Source: Edwardsiella anguillarum ET080813 (GTDB lineage: Bacteria; Pseudomonadota; Gammaproteobacteria; Enterobacterales; Enterobacteriaceae). Taken from it: DNA of 64,000 nucleotides. The stretch covers positions 3,444,314 through 3,508,313 of the forward strand of contig NZ_CP006664.1 in assembly GCF_000264765.2 (NCBI RefSeq), in the 5' to 3' direction. Shown here in pieces: positions 51,410 through 59,991 of this stretch (positions are counted from its first letter, which is position 1; each line of letters begins with the position of its first letter). The translations under genes and the position numbers were made by a program. The notes beneath the pieces were generated by a model that saw only the letters and a program-made list of their open reading frames with translations, made no database searches and was not told where the DNA came from.

Positions 51410-52948
51410 TCAGATCCCGTCAGGATGCGGCGGGCAGCGCTCCAGCAGCTCTACGCCGCCGTCCTCGTTTACCTGCTCCAGATAAACGTCAAAGCCCCAC
51501 AGCCGCTGCAGATGCTTGATGACCGCTCGGCGGCTGGCGGTATCCAGCGGGATCCGGTTATGGGGAATATAGCGCAGGGTCAGCGAGCGATCGCCGCGCA
51601 GCGCGACGTTCCAGACCTGAATATTCGGCTCGAGGTTGCTCAGATTGTACTGGGACGAAAGCCGCTCCCGCAGGATCCGGTACCCCTCCTGATTGTGGAT
51701 GGCCTCAATCTCCAGATAGCTATTGCGCTCGTCGTCCAGGACGCTGAACAGGTGAAACTCGCGCATCAGGCGCGGCGATAGGAACTGGCTGATGAAGCTC
51801 TCATCCTTAAAGTCGCGCATGGCGAAGTGTAGCGTCTCCAGCCAATCACGCCCGGCGATAGTGGGGAACCACTCCCGATCCTCAGGGGTCGGCTGCTGGC
51901 AGATGCGCCGAATATCTTGATACATGGCGAACCCCAGGGCGTAGGGGTTGATGCCGCTGTAATAGGGGCTGTTATAGGCTGGCTGGGCGATCACATTGGT
52001 GTGGCTGTGCAGAAATTCCAGCATAAAGCGATCGCTGACCCGCCCCTCGTCGTAGAGGTGGTTGAGCAGGGTATAGTGCCAGAAGGTGGCCCAGCCTTCA
52101 TTCATGACCTGTGTCTGCTTCTGCGGGTAAAAGTATTGGCTGATCTTGCGCACGATGCGCACGATTTCCCGCTGCCATGGCTCTAGCAACGGGGCGTTTT
52201 TTTCCAGGAAATAGAGGATGTTCTCCTGGGGCTCGCTGGGGAAGCGCTGGTCCTGCCTGGCCAGCACCTCGGCCTCACGGCGTGGCAGGGTGCGCCAGAG
52301 ATCGTTGACCTGGCTCTGCAGATAGGCCTCGCGTGCCTTCTGGCGCGCGCGCTCCTCATCCAGAGAGATCTTCTGCGGTCGTTTGTAGCGATCTACGCCG
52401 TAGTTCATCAGCGCATGGCTGGAGTCCAGAATTTTCTCGACCTCTTCAACGCCGTAGCGCTCCTCGCACTGGCGGATATAGTTACGGGCAAACAGCAGGT
52501 AATCGATGATGGAGCCAGCGTCGGTCCAGGTGCGGAACAGATAGTTATTCTTAAAGAAGGAGTTATGGCCGTAGCAGGCGTGGGCCATCACCAGCGCCTG
52601 CAGAGTAATGGTGTTCTCCTCCATCAGGTAGGCGATGCAGGGATTCGCGTTTATCACGATCTCATAGGCCAGCCCCTGCTGGCCCTGTTTATAGCGTCGC
52701 TCGGTCTCGATAAACTTTTTACCGAAGGACCAGTGGGCGTAGTTGATCGGCATGCCGACGCTGGAGTAGGCGTCCATCATCTGTTCGGCGGTAATAATTT
52801 CGATCTGGTGTGGATAAGTATCCAGCCGGTAGTGCCGGGCGACCCGATCGATCTCATTCAGATACGCCTGAAGCAGCGGAAACGTCCAGTCCGGGCCATC
52901 GCTCAGGCACGGTGCGGAGTTACGGGTTGCAGCGTTTGACCTGGCCAT
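51410..52948 (-). CDS. ycgB: SpoVR family protein YcgB
   Basis: 512 residues (E. coli YcgB 510). Large soluble SpoVR protein with family blocks GPDWTFPLLQAYLNEIDRVA (first 18 of which define the N-terminus), MAHACYGHNSFFKNNYLF near residue 128 and MNEGWATFWHYTLLNH near residue 285; the conserved His and Glu residues suggest a metal site. Start ATG 52948 lies 8 bases after GGGAGG; the GTG at 52954 is too close. In many bacteria spoVR is one operon with yeaG/prkA and yeaH; both are 6-10 kb away here. Confidence 0.94.
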   Translation of the reverse strand: MARSNAATRNSAPCLSDGPDWTFPLLQAYLNEIDRVARHYRLDTYPHQIEIITAEQMMDAYSSVGMPINYAHWSFGKKFIETERRYKQGQQGLAYEIVINANPCIAYLMEENTITLQALVMAHACYGHNSFFKNNYLFRTWTDAGSIIDYLLFARNYIRQCEERYGVEEVEKILDSSHALMNYGVDRYKRPQKISLDEERARQKAREAYLQSQVNDLWRTLPRREAEVLARQDQRFPSEPQENILYFLEKNAPLLEPWQREIVRIVRKISQYFYPQKQTQVMNEGWATFWHYTLLNHLYDEGRVSDRFMLEFLHSHTNVIAQPAYNSPYYSGINPYALGFAMYQDIRRICQQPTPEDREWFPTIAGRDWLETLHFAMRDFKDESFISQFLSPRLMREFHLFSVLDDERNSYLEIEAIHNQEGYRILRERLSSQYNLSNLEPNIQVWNVALRGDRSLTLRYIPHNRIPLDTASRRAVIKHLQRLWGFDVYLEQVNEDGGVELLERCPPHPDGI

Positions 52949-53113
52949 GCACACACCTCCCTCAAGCCATTATACGGACCGCGGCATGCCGTCCTGATAC
53001 AAGCGTAGCCTACCGTGTTGAAAACTGCCGGATTGCCGCGGCGCGTGCTCCGGTTATCGCATATGCTTGATGTACAGCGTATAGGGCATTCGTACGGCAG
53101 CGGAGGGATGGCG

Positions 53114-54394
53114 ATGCGGGTAGCGATATTGGGCAGCGGCGTGATCGGCGTGACCAGCGCGTGGTATCTAGCGCAGGCCGGTCACCAGGTAACGGTAGTC
53201 GATCGTCAGGAGGGCCCAGCGCTGGAGACCAGCGCGGCCAACGCCGGACAGATCTCGCCGGGCTATGCGGCACCCTGGGCGGCGCCGGGGATCCCGCTCA
53301 AGGCGCTTAAATGGTTGTTTCAGCGCCATGCGCCGCTGGCGATGAGCCTGGACGGCTCGCTGTTTCAGCTGCGCTGGCTGTGGCAGATGCTGCGTAATTG
53401 CGACAGTGCCCACTATGGCCTAAATAAAGCGCGGATGGTCCGGCTGGCCGAATACAGTCGCGACTGTCTGGCGCAGCTGCGCCGGACGACACCCATCGAT
53501 TACGAAGGGCGGCAGTTGGGAACCCTGCAGCTGTTCCGCACGCCGCAGCAGTATGAGAACGTCGCGCGTGATATTGCCGTTTTGCGCGAGGCCGGAGTGC
53601 CTTACCAGCTGTTGTCGGCGGCGCAGCTGCCGACGGTGGAGCCGGCGCTGGCGGCGGCGAGTGCGCGCTTGAGCGGCGGTCTGCATCTGCCCCATGATGA
53701 AACCGGGGACTGCCAGCTGTTTACCCGTCAGCTGGCGCAGCGGGCGGCACAGGCCGGGGTTCGCTTTATCTTTAATACCCAGGCCCTGCGGCTACTGCGC
53801 AGCGGGGCGCGGATACAGGGCGTACAGTATGGCCACGATACGCTGGTGGCGGACGCCTATGTGGTCGCGCTGGGTGCCTACTCTACCGGGCTGCTGCAGG
53901 ATATCGTGGCGATCCCGGTCTATCCGCTGAAGGGCTACTCTCTGACGCTGCCCATCGATGATCCTGACGCCGCGCCGCGCTCGACGGTGCTGGATGAGAG
54001 CTATAAGGTGGCGATCACCCGCTTCGATCGGCGTATCCGGGTCGGTGGTATGGCGGAGGTGGTTGGCTTTGACATGTCGCTGCCGCCGGCCCGGCGCCGG
54101 ACGCTGGAGAGGGTGGTGTGCGATCTCTATCCGCGCGGCGGATTTTTGCCGCAGGCGAGCTTTTGGTGCGGGCTGCGTCCGGCGACGCCGGACGGAACAC
54201 CGCTGGTGGGGGCGACGCCGCTGGAGAATCTGTATCTCAATACCGGTCACGGCACGCTGGGCTGGACCATGGCCTGCGGATCCGGACAGCTGCTGGCGGA
54301 TATCATTTCCGGCGTGACGCCGGCGATCCGCGCCGATGATTTGTCGGTTGCCCGCTATACCCGTAACGCAGTGGGCACGGCGGGCAGGGGATAA
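53114..54394 (+). CDS. dadA: D-amino acid dehydrogenase DadA
   Basis: 426 residues. FAD-dependent oxidase of the DadA/DAO family: dinucleotide motif [21 protein letters not shown] at the start (in two parts, GSGVIG and SAWYLAQAG), [19 protein letters not shown] near residue 40, and C-terminal [16 protein letters not shown]. It oxidises D-alanine and other D-amino acids to keto acids. ATG 53114 lies 6 bases after GGAGGG; the ATG at 53108 abuts it. The racemase gene dadX that follows in E. coli is absent. Confidence 0.94.
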   Translation: MRVAILGSGVIGVTSAWYLAQAGHQVTVVDRQEGPALETSAANAGQISPGYAAPWAAPGIPLKALKWLFQRHAPLAMSLDGSLFQLRWLWQMLRNCDSAHYGLNKARMVRLAEYSRDCLAQLRRTTPIDYEGRQLGTLQLFRTPQQYENVARDIAVLREAGVPYQLLSAAQLPTVEPALAAASARLSGGLHLPHDETGDCQLFTRQLAQRAAQAGVRFIFNTQALRLLRSGARIQGVQYGHDTLVADAYVVALGAYSTGLLQDIVAIPVYPLKGYSLTLPIDDPDAAPRSTVLDESYKVAITRFDRRIRVGGMAEVVGFDMSLPPARRRTLERVVCDLYPRGGFLPQASFWCGLRPATPDGTPLVGATPLENLYLNTGHGTLGWTMACGSGQLLADIISGVTPAIRADDLSVARYTRNAVGTAGRG

Positions 54395-54400
54395 TACGGG

Positions 54401-54616
54401 TTAGACATCTGCGCGGGAGATGGTCTCATCTCCCCAGTAGAGCTGATCCTGGTCCGTTTTGGCGAAGGCCAGCGGCAGGACATCATCGTTTCCTTCTTCC
54501 CAAATCTGTTGCGCCAGGGCTTCGTCACCGTGCGCCAGTTCGAAGATGGCTTCGGCAATTTCTAAAGAGGTTTCACGCACGCGTGCCCATTCGGCGATGT
54601 GATGCGGCTTGGTCAT
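54401..54616 (-). CDS. yccJ: YccJ-like small protein
   Basis: 71 residues. The text [20 protein letters not shown], then [20 protein letters not shown], follows E. coli YccJ (about 75 residues) closely. Acidic, soluble, no known function; in E. coli yccJ is next to wrbA, which is not here. AAGGAG lies 8 bases before the ATG. It converges with dadA. Confidence 0.85.
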   Translation of the reverse strand: MTKPHHIAEWARVRETSLEIAEAIFELAHGDEALAQQIWEEGNDDVLPLAFAKTDQDQLYWGDETISRADV

Positions 54617-54815
54617 AAAAAGTCTCCTTGAAAATGATCGCGGTTACGGATGTACCGATCCAGCGGAAAGGGGCCGATGGCAGAGGCAATCTGCCCTTTG
54701 ATCACCATAACGCAGCATAGGCTGCTGCGCCAGCCCCTTGTGTTGCCACATGTTGCCGTACGCTTATATGGGAAGGCCAGCCCGGCGAGAGCGTCTGGCT
54801 GGCGGTGGTGATATG

Positions 54816-55073
54816 CTAGGGGAGGTCGTCGGGCAGCGGTTGGTCGCCCAATAAACGATCCAGGGCGCTGAGCAGCAGCGCCCGACGCTGTTGACAGGAT
54901 TCGGTGCGGGCAGTACGTGCGATAGCATGGATCAGATCGCCATAGATGATGTCGCCATCGCGCTCGATAAGTGCACTGACGGTTTCACCGATCAGGCGGG
55001 ATACTTCGTGTTCAAAATGAATGGGATCACTAAAGTGAATGCGATAATCAGGCAGTTCAGTGAGTGTACTCAT
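54816..55073 (-). CDS. YmgB/AriR family small regulator-like protein
   Basis: 85 residues, predicted mostly helical. HEVSRLIGETVSALIERDG and DLIHAIARTARTESC resemble the YmgB/AriR/YcgZ family of two-component connector and biofilm/acid-resistance proteins in E. coli (AriR is 88 residues). AAGGGA precedes the ATG. The assignment is by pattern and moderate. In E. coli, ymgB is in the ycgZ-ymgABC cluster near min and dadA-region genes; here it stands alone after yccJ. Confidence 0.6.
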   Translation of the reverse strand: MSTLTELPDYRIHFSDPIHFEHEVSRLIGETVSALIERDGDIIYGDLIHAIARTARTESCQQRRALLLSALDRLLGDQPLPDDLP

Positions 55074-55689
55074 GGTGTCTTTCCCTTGGTGCTACAGCAA
55101 ATGATCCGGTGGGTGGTATCAATTAACCGGCTAGTCAATAAGATGACGAAATTAATTAGTCGTCTATGGTTATAATTAATAACACTAGCATCTTTTACTA
55201 ATGATACCTACTCTGATAGGCAGAGGATGCTATGTGTTGTGGTTTACTTCACAGTTAGTTGATTTGCCTCACGCTTGTGCGGCTAAATGTCCCCGCTCTC
55301 TGCGGCAATGGCGCGACGCTCACCGATTCGGCCTCCGGTGAGAATCGCCGTCCGCCGGGTTGTCCTGTAATAATCATAAATAGTATTTATATTTTGCGCC
55401 GCGTGTTGCAGAGGCGCGGCGTGGCACGCTGGCAAGGGCTGCGCTGTCAGCGTTCCACCTTATTATCCGCTAGATGTGCCTCGCGCAGCATTTATCACCG
55501 AGAGTGGCGATGATGGCATGAATTATTTATTAATGCACTCCCTTTAGTGTAGTGATAAATATAATCTCGATATCTTTTAATGAAATATAATTCTGAAATC
55601 AATAAGTTATTTAGAGATCTATTTCAATAACGCAGTAAAACGTAGGTTACATTATTGCCAGACCCAGAGTTAATATTAAGGGGAGTGCG
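55074..55689. other. AT-rich stretch without a recognised gene
   Basis: 616 bp upstream of the AriR-like gene and the M18 remnant. Two AT-rich parts (about 55110-55200 and 55535-55680) flank a G/C-richer middle with an open frame (55259-55513) that has no ribosome site or family match. No RNA gene or terminator was recognised. Promoters for both flanking genes must lie here. Confidence 0.4.
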
Positions 55690-55920
55690 ATGGATAGCTA
55701 TTTATCTTCTAAATATATTAGCCAGATGGAATTGTTCTGTAGCGGATATAAAGCCTTTCTCAATCGGGCAAAAACTGAGCGGGAGTGTATTCGCGCTATT
55801 CGTGAGGTGGCGTATGAACATGGATTCAGCCCCTTGGCTGGCGTAGAGACGCTGGTCGCCGGGGAAAAATATTATTGCATCAATCGTAATAAGAGCATGG
55901 TGCTGGTCGTAATGGGGTGA
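55690..55920 (+). pseudogene. N-terminal remnant of an M18 family aminopeptidase
   Basis: The 76 codons match the start of M18 (aminopeptidase I type) enzymes: ISQMELFCSGYKAFLNRAKTE, ERECIRAIREVAYEHGF and a block ending GEKYYCINRNKSMVLVVMG. A stop follows, whereas intact enzymes have several hundred more residues including the HxD metal site, which is missing. AGGGGA precedes the ATG, so expression signals survive. Directly downstream comes a fragment of an unrelated peptide transporter gene, so the junction looks like a deletion scar. Confidence 0.75.
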
Positions 55921-55938
55921 GCGCCGTTATGCCATGGC

Positions 55939-56624
55939 GTGCGCATCATGCGCCGGGAGTCGCCTATTTCGCGGTTGAAAATGGTGGTGGGGCTGGTGCT
56001 TATGGGGCAAGCACTGTTGTTCTTCATCCTCTACAACCAAATGCCGACCTCGCTGAACTTTTTCGCCATCAATAATGTGCGCCCCTCTCTGTTCGGGGTC
56101 GATATCAATCCGGTAGGCGTTAAATCCGATGTGGGTTATCGTACTCAGCCCCGGTCTGGCCTGGCTTTATACCTGGCTGGGCGAGCGCGGGTGCGATCCG
56201 TCGATGCCGGTCAAATTCGCCGTGGGGATGCTGGCCTGCGCTGTCGCTTGCCGGTAGCGCGCGTTTCTTCGGCAATGAGGCGGGCATCGTCTCGCCGTTC
56301 TGGATTATTGCGCCTTATCTGCTGTTCGCCATCGGCGAGCTACTGATATCGGCGTTAGGCCAGTCGATGATCGCCAAGTTATTCCCGCGTGAGGTGCGTG
56401 GTTTTATCTATGGCGCTTGGGGGATGGTATTAGCACTGGCCTCGCTGGCCGGTTTCTCCGCCAGCGACAGTGAGGCGGGGGGAGACGCGCAGCGCTCTCT
56501 GCAGCAGTATGGCGGCTACTTCTATGCCTTGGCTTTGGCGACCCTGATCGTTGCGCCGATCTGTTGGTGGCTGGCGCCGCGGCTGGAGAGGCTGCTCAAC
56601 GCACCCGATCATCCCGCCGCATAG
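55939..56624 (+). pseudogene. C-terminal half of a POT/DtpA-B-type peptide transporter, frameshifted
   Basis: Three successive frames give one protein: LYNQMPTSLNFFAINNV up to INPVG, then LNPMWVIVLSPGLAWLYTWLG (from 56120), then LAGSARFFGNEAGIVSPFW to the end. Together they match the C-terminal half of proton-dependent di/tripeptide transporters such as DtpA/DtpB. Single-base shifts lie near 56119 and near 56240, and an in-frame stop (TAG near 56253) follows in the second frame. The N-terminal half is missing and replaced by the M18 remnant. Confidence 0.8.
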
Positions 56625-56705
56625 GTAGGACACACGATCATCTCGCGCAGCGAGTAAGCAGAAGGCGACGTAGGCGGCCGGGGCATGCGCCCCAGCCGTC
56701 TACGT

Positions 56706-58475
56706 TTAGTGCTCGCCGAGCGTGGAGACCTCGACCTGCGACGGGGCAAATTCTCCCCCTTGGTCATCCTCCGCCTCCCGATGAAAACGCCAGCGCAGGG
56801 TATGGAACGGCGCGACGCTGCTGCGGTGAGCGACGCTGATCAGCGTCACGCCCGGCAGAGACGCCTCTAGCAGGCGGTAAACGTGCTGTTCGGTATCTTC
56901 ATCCAGTGCGCTGGTGGCCTCATCCAGATACAGAATATCCGGGCGCAGCGCCAGCGCACGTGCAAAGGCGATGCGCTGCTGCTCACCGGGGGAGAGTTGC
57001 TGTGACCAGTTGGAGCGGCTGCCTAATGCATCGCACAGGTGGCTCAGGCGACAGGCTCGCAGAATAGCCTTCAGCTCGTCATCGCTATAGGTGGTTGCGT
57101 TGTAGGGGTAGCAGATGGCCTCACGCAGGCTGCCTATCGGCAGATAGCTGTGCTGTGGCAGGAACAGGGTACGCAGCGTCGTCTCATCTGGACGCAGGAT
57201 CTCGCCGTGGCCGTAGGGCCAGACGCCGGCGATGGCGCGCAGCAGGGTCGACTTACCGCAGCCGGAGGGGCCGGTGATCAGCACGCGATCGCCGCGCAGC
57301 ACCCGCAGAGTGACATTGTTAAACAGCGTACGCCCCTGGTGAAGCTGCAGGGTCAGCGCCTTGATATTGAGCGCCTCGTCGGCGCACTGGGTCTGACCAT
57401 GGCGGATGTCGCCGGGATGGCGGTTGATCTCCTCTACCGCCTTATTGAAGCCGGCCAGACGGTTAATGCAGGCTTTCCAGGAGGCCAGATCGTCAAACGC
57501 ATTGATAAACCAGGATAGCGCCCCCTGCACCTGGCCGAAGGCCGAGGAGATCTGCATCAGGGTGCCCAGCTGGATGGCGTTGGCGAAATAGCGCGGCGCG
57601 GCCACCAGAATCGGGAAGATGATGGCGAACTGGCCGTAAAAGTTGCTGGCGAAGTTGAGGCGTCGGGTCAGACGCATGATATTCCACCAGTTGCGACGGA
57701 TATTCTGAAACTGACCCTCCAGCTGCCGGCGCTCCTGCTGCTCGCCGTGGTACAGCGCGATGGGGTCGGCGCTATGGCGGATTCGGATCAGGCCAAAGCG
57801 GAAGTTTGCCTCAAAGCGCTCCTGATCGAAGGAGAGATCGACCAGCGGGCGGCCCACCAGCCAGATCATCATGGAGCCGAGTCCGGCATACAGCAGGGCG
57901 AACCACACCATGTAGCCGGGGATCTCCAGCGCATGGCCGGCGATCATCAGCGAAAGCGAACCGGAGACCGACCACAGAATCGTGACGAAGGAGAACAGGG
58001 TCACCAGGCTGGAGAGAAACCCCAGCGTCAGGGAGAGCGTGCCGCTGGTCAGCGTGTTCAGATCCTGGGCGATACGCTGATCGGGGTTATCGATCGACTG
58101 CTGCATTTCCGTGTGATAGTAGGCCTGATGCCCCAGCCATTTATCCATATAGCGCCGGGTCATCCACTGACGCCACAGCATCTGCAGCCCCTGGGTCAGG
58201 TAAATACGGAAGATGGCGATCGCGATGTAGATAAACGCCAGATAGCTAAAGCGGATCAGCTGCGCCTTGAAGACCGCATAGTTGCGGTTTTGCAGGGCAT
58301 CGTAGAACACCCGGTTCCACTCGTTAAACAGGACGTTGATATACACCGCGGCCAGGGTCAACACGACGATGGCGAACAGGCGGGTCCAGGCGCTGACTTT
58401 TTCTTCTGAAACCCAGTAGGGCCTGATCAACTGCCACACTTCCCGCCAGTGGGTGGTTTTTTGGGTGAAATGCAT
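56706..58475 (-). CDS. YddA/SbmA-like ABC transporter, fused permease-ATPase
   Basis: 589 residues. The N-terminal half is the SbmA/BacA-type membrane domain (ABC_membrane_2) with about six helices, including NVLFNEWNRVFYDALQNRNY near residue 50 and RWRQWMTRRY-like text. The C-terminal ATPase has Walker A TGPSGCGKSTLLRAIAG near residue 405, signature LSPGEQQRIAFARAL near residue 500 and Walker B ILYLDEATSALDE. E. coli YddA is of the same design. Substrate unknown; SbmA relatives carry peptides and thiazole antibiotics. Monocistronic. Confidence 0.88.
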   Translation of the reverse strand: MHFTQKTTHWREVWQLIRPYWVSEEKVSAWTRLFAIVVLTLAAVYINVLFNEWNRVFYDALQNRNYAVFKAQLIRFSYLAFIYIAIAIFRIYLTQGLQMLWRQWMTRRYMDKWLGHQAYYHTEMQQSIDNPDQRIAQDLNTLTSGTLSLTLGFLSSLVTLFSFVTILWSVSGSLSLMIAGHALEIPGYMVWFALLYAGLGSMMIWLVGRPLVDLSFDQERFEANFRFGLIRIRHSADPIALYHGEQQERRQLEGQFQNIRRNWWNIMRLTRRLNFASNFYGQFAIIFPILVAAPRYFANAIQLGTLMQISSAFGQVQGALSWFINAFDDLASWKACINRLAGFNKAVEEINRHPGDIRHGQTQCADEALNIKALTLQLHQGRTLFNNVTLRVLRGDRVLITGPSGCGKSTLLRAIAGVWPYGHGEILRPDETTLRTLFLPQHSYLPIGSLREAICYPYNATTYSDDELKAILRACRLSHLCDALGSRSNWSQQLSPGEQQRIAFARALALRPDILYLDEATSALDEDTEQHVYRLLEASLPGVTLISVAHRSSVAPFHTLRWRFHREAEDDQGGEFAPSQVEVSTLGEH

Positions 58476-58636
58476 GCGATGACTTTCCTACAGCATGAAA
58501 ATAATAAAAAGGTGTGCCCGTTTAGGCCACGGGACATGACAAACGTTCTGTGGCCGATTGTAAAGTAATTTAATGATATGCCGAGCGTTTAGGATACCCC
58601 CGCCGTCGAACGGCGGGCGAGTATCGAGATGGTTGT

Positions 58637-58662
58637 CCGCCGCCCTGTCCGGCGGCGGCGAA
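58637..58662. other. GC-rich hairpin after yeaH
   Basis: CCGCCGCC pairs with GGCGGCGG just past the yeaH stop; a second hairpin CCCGCCGT/ACGGCGGG lies near 58600-58617. Neither has a T tract on the minus strand, so termination is uncertain. Confidence 0.4.
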
Positions 58663-59934
58663 TCAGCGGGGGGCTAGCTGACGGGCGAACAACTCCCGAA
58701 AGACCGGGTAGATATCCTGTGGTTCCCGGATATGCTGCATGGCAAAGTTGTCGCAGCGCTGGCTCAGCCCCTCATACTCCCGCCATAGGGTCTGGTGGGC
58801 GCGGCGGGTGATTTCGATATAGCAATAGTAGCGTACCAGCGGCAGCAGCCGGGTGGTGAGCAGCTGCTGGCACAGGGGAGAGTCGTCGGCCCAGTTGTCC
58901 CCGTCGGAGGCCTGGGCGGCATAGATGTTCCACTGAGCGGGATCGTAACGGGCGCGGACGATCTCATCCATCAGCTTTAGCGCGCTGGAGACGATGGTGC
59001 CGCCGGTCTCCTGAGAGTAGAAAAACTCTTGCTCGTCGACCTCCTTGGCCTGGGTGTGGTGGCGAATATAGACCACCTCGATATTCTTGTAGTTTCGGCT
59101 CAGGAACAGGTACAGCAGGATATAGAAACGCTTGGCCATCTCTTTGGTGGCCTGATCCATGGAGCCGGAGACATCCATCAGGCAGAACATGACCGCTTGG
59201 CTCGAGGGCTCGGGGCGTCGCTCGTAGTTTTTATAGCGCAGATCGATGCTGTCGATAAACGGCACCCGGGCAATACGCTGGCGCAGCGCCTCGATCTCTT
59301 GGCGTAGCCGCATGGCCTCCAGCGGCTGCGCCGGTTCGCTGTGCTGCAGCGCGTCGAGCTGCTGCTCCAGCTGAAGCAGCTCGCGCCGCTTGGCGGCACT
59401 CATGGCGGTACGTCGCGCCAGCGAGTTCCGCAGGGATCGCACGACGCTGATGTTGGCCGGAACGCCGCTAGCGGTGTAGCCGGCGCGATGGTTTTTGAAT
59501 TCGGTCAGCTGCTGGTAGTGACTGTGGCGCAGATTGGGCAGGGCCAGGTCTTCAAACAGCAGATCCAGATACTCGTCCTTGGATATCTGGAAAACGAAGT
59601 CATCCTGTCCCCCCTCACCGTTGCCGGCATCGCCGCTGCCGCCGCCGGCGCCGCCGCCCTGCTGGCGCTCTATGTGGTCATGGGGGACAAAGTGATCGTT
59701 GCCGGGGTGAACCCGGTGGCGTTCACCGCCGCTCCCCTGCTGAAACAGCGGTTCGCTGATATCGTCGCGTGGAATCGTGACCGATTCGCCGCTCTCTACG
59801 TCAGAGACCGAGCGGCGGTGGATGGCATCCGCGACCGATTGTTTGATCTGCGATTGGTAGCGGCGCAGGAACCGCTGGCGGTTTACCGCGCTCTTATTCT
59901 TGCCGTTCAGGCGGCGATCGATGAAGTAGGCCAT
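58663..59934 (-). CDS. yeaH: YeaH (DUF444, von Willebrand A-like)
   Basis: 423 residues (E. coli 427). DUF444 protein with a VWA-like domain: the metal-dependent adhesion motif appears as [20 protein letters not shown] near residue 250. A Gly-rich acidic linker ([21 protein letters not shown], about residue 90-110) separates the Arg/Lys-rich N-terminus. It functions with the kinase YeaG and, in many bacteria, SpoVR. It follows yeaG by 57 bp. Confidence 0.94.
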   Translation of the reverse strand: MAYFIDRRLNGKNKSAVNRQRFLRRYQSQIKQSVADAIHRRSVSDVESGESVTIPRDDISEPLFQQGSGGERHRVHPGNDHFVPHDHIERQQGGGAGGGSGDAGNGEGGQDDFVFQISKDEYLDLLFEDLALPNLRHSHYQQLTEFKNHRAGYTASGVPANISVVRSLRNSLARRTAMSAAKRRELLQLEQQLDALQHSEPAQPLEAMRLRQEIEALRQRIARVPFIDSIDLRYKNYERRPEPSSQAVMFCLMDVSGSMDQATKEMAKRFYILLYLFLSRNYKNIEVVYIRHHTQAKEVDEQEFFYSQETGGTIVSSALKLMDEIVRARYDPAQWNIYAAQASDGDNWADDSPLCQQLLTTRLLPLVRYYCYIEITRRAHQTLWREYEGLSQRCDNFAMQHIREPQDIYPVFRELFARQLAPR

Positions 59935-59991
59935 GGCGCCTCCCAGTCTGCCAAGTGGAAAGGGCGGCAGGGCGCCGCCCGGAGCGGGTCG

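Noticed and set aside
55259..55513. 84-codon plus-strand frame in the AT-rich stretch
   Set aside because: No ribosome site and Arg/Cys/Ser-rich random-looking product.
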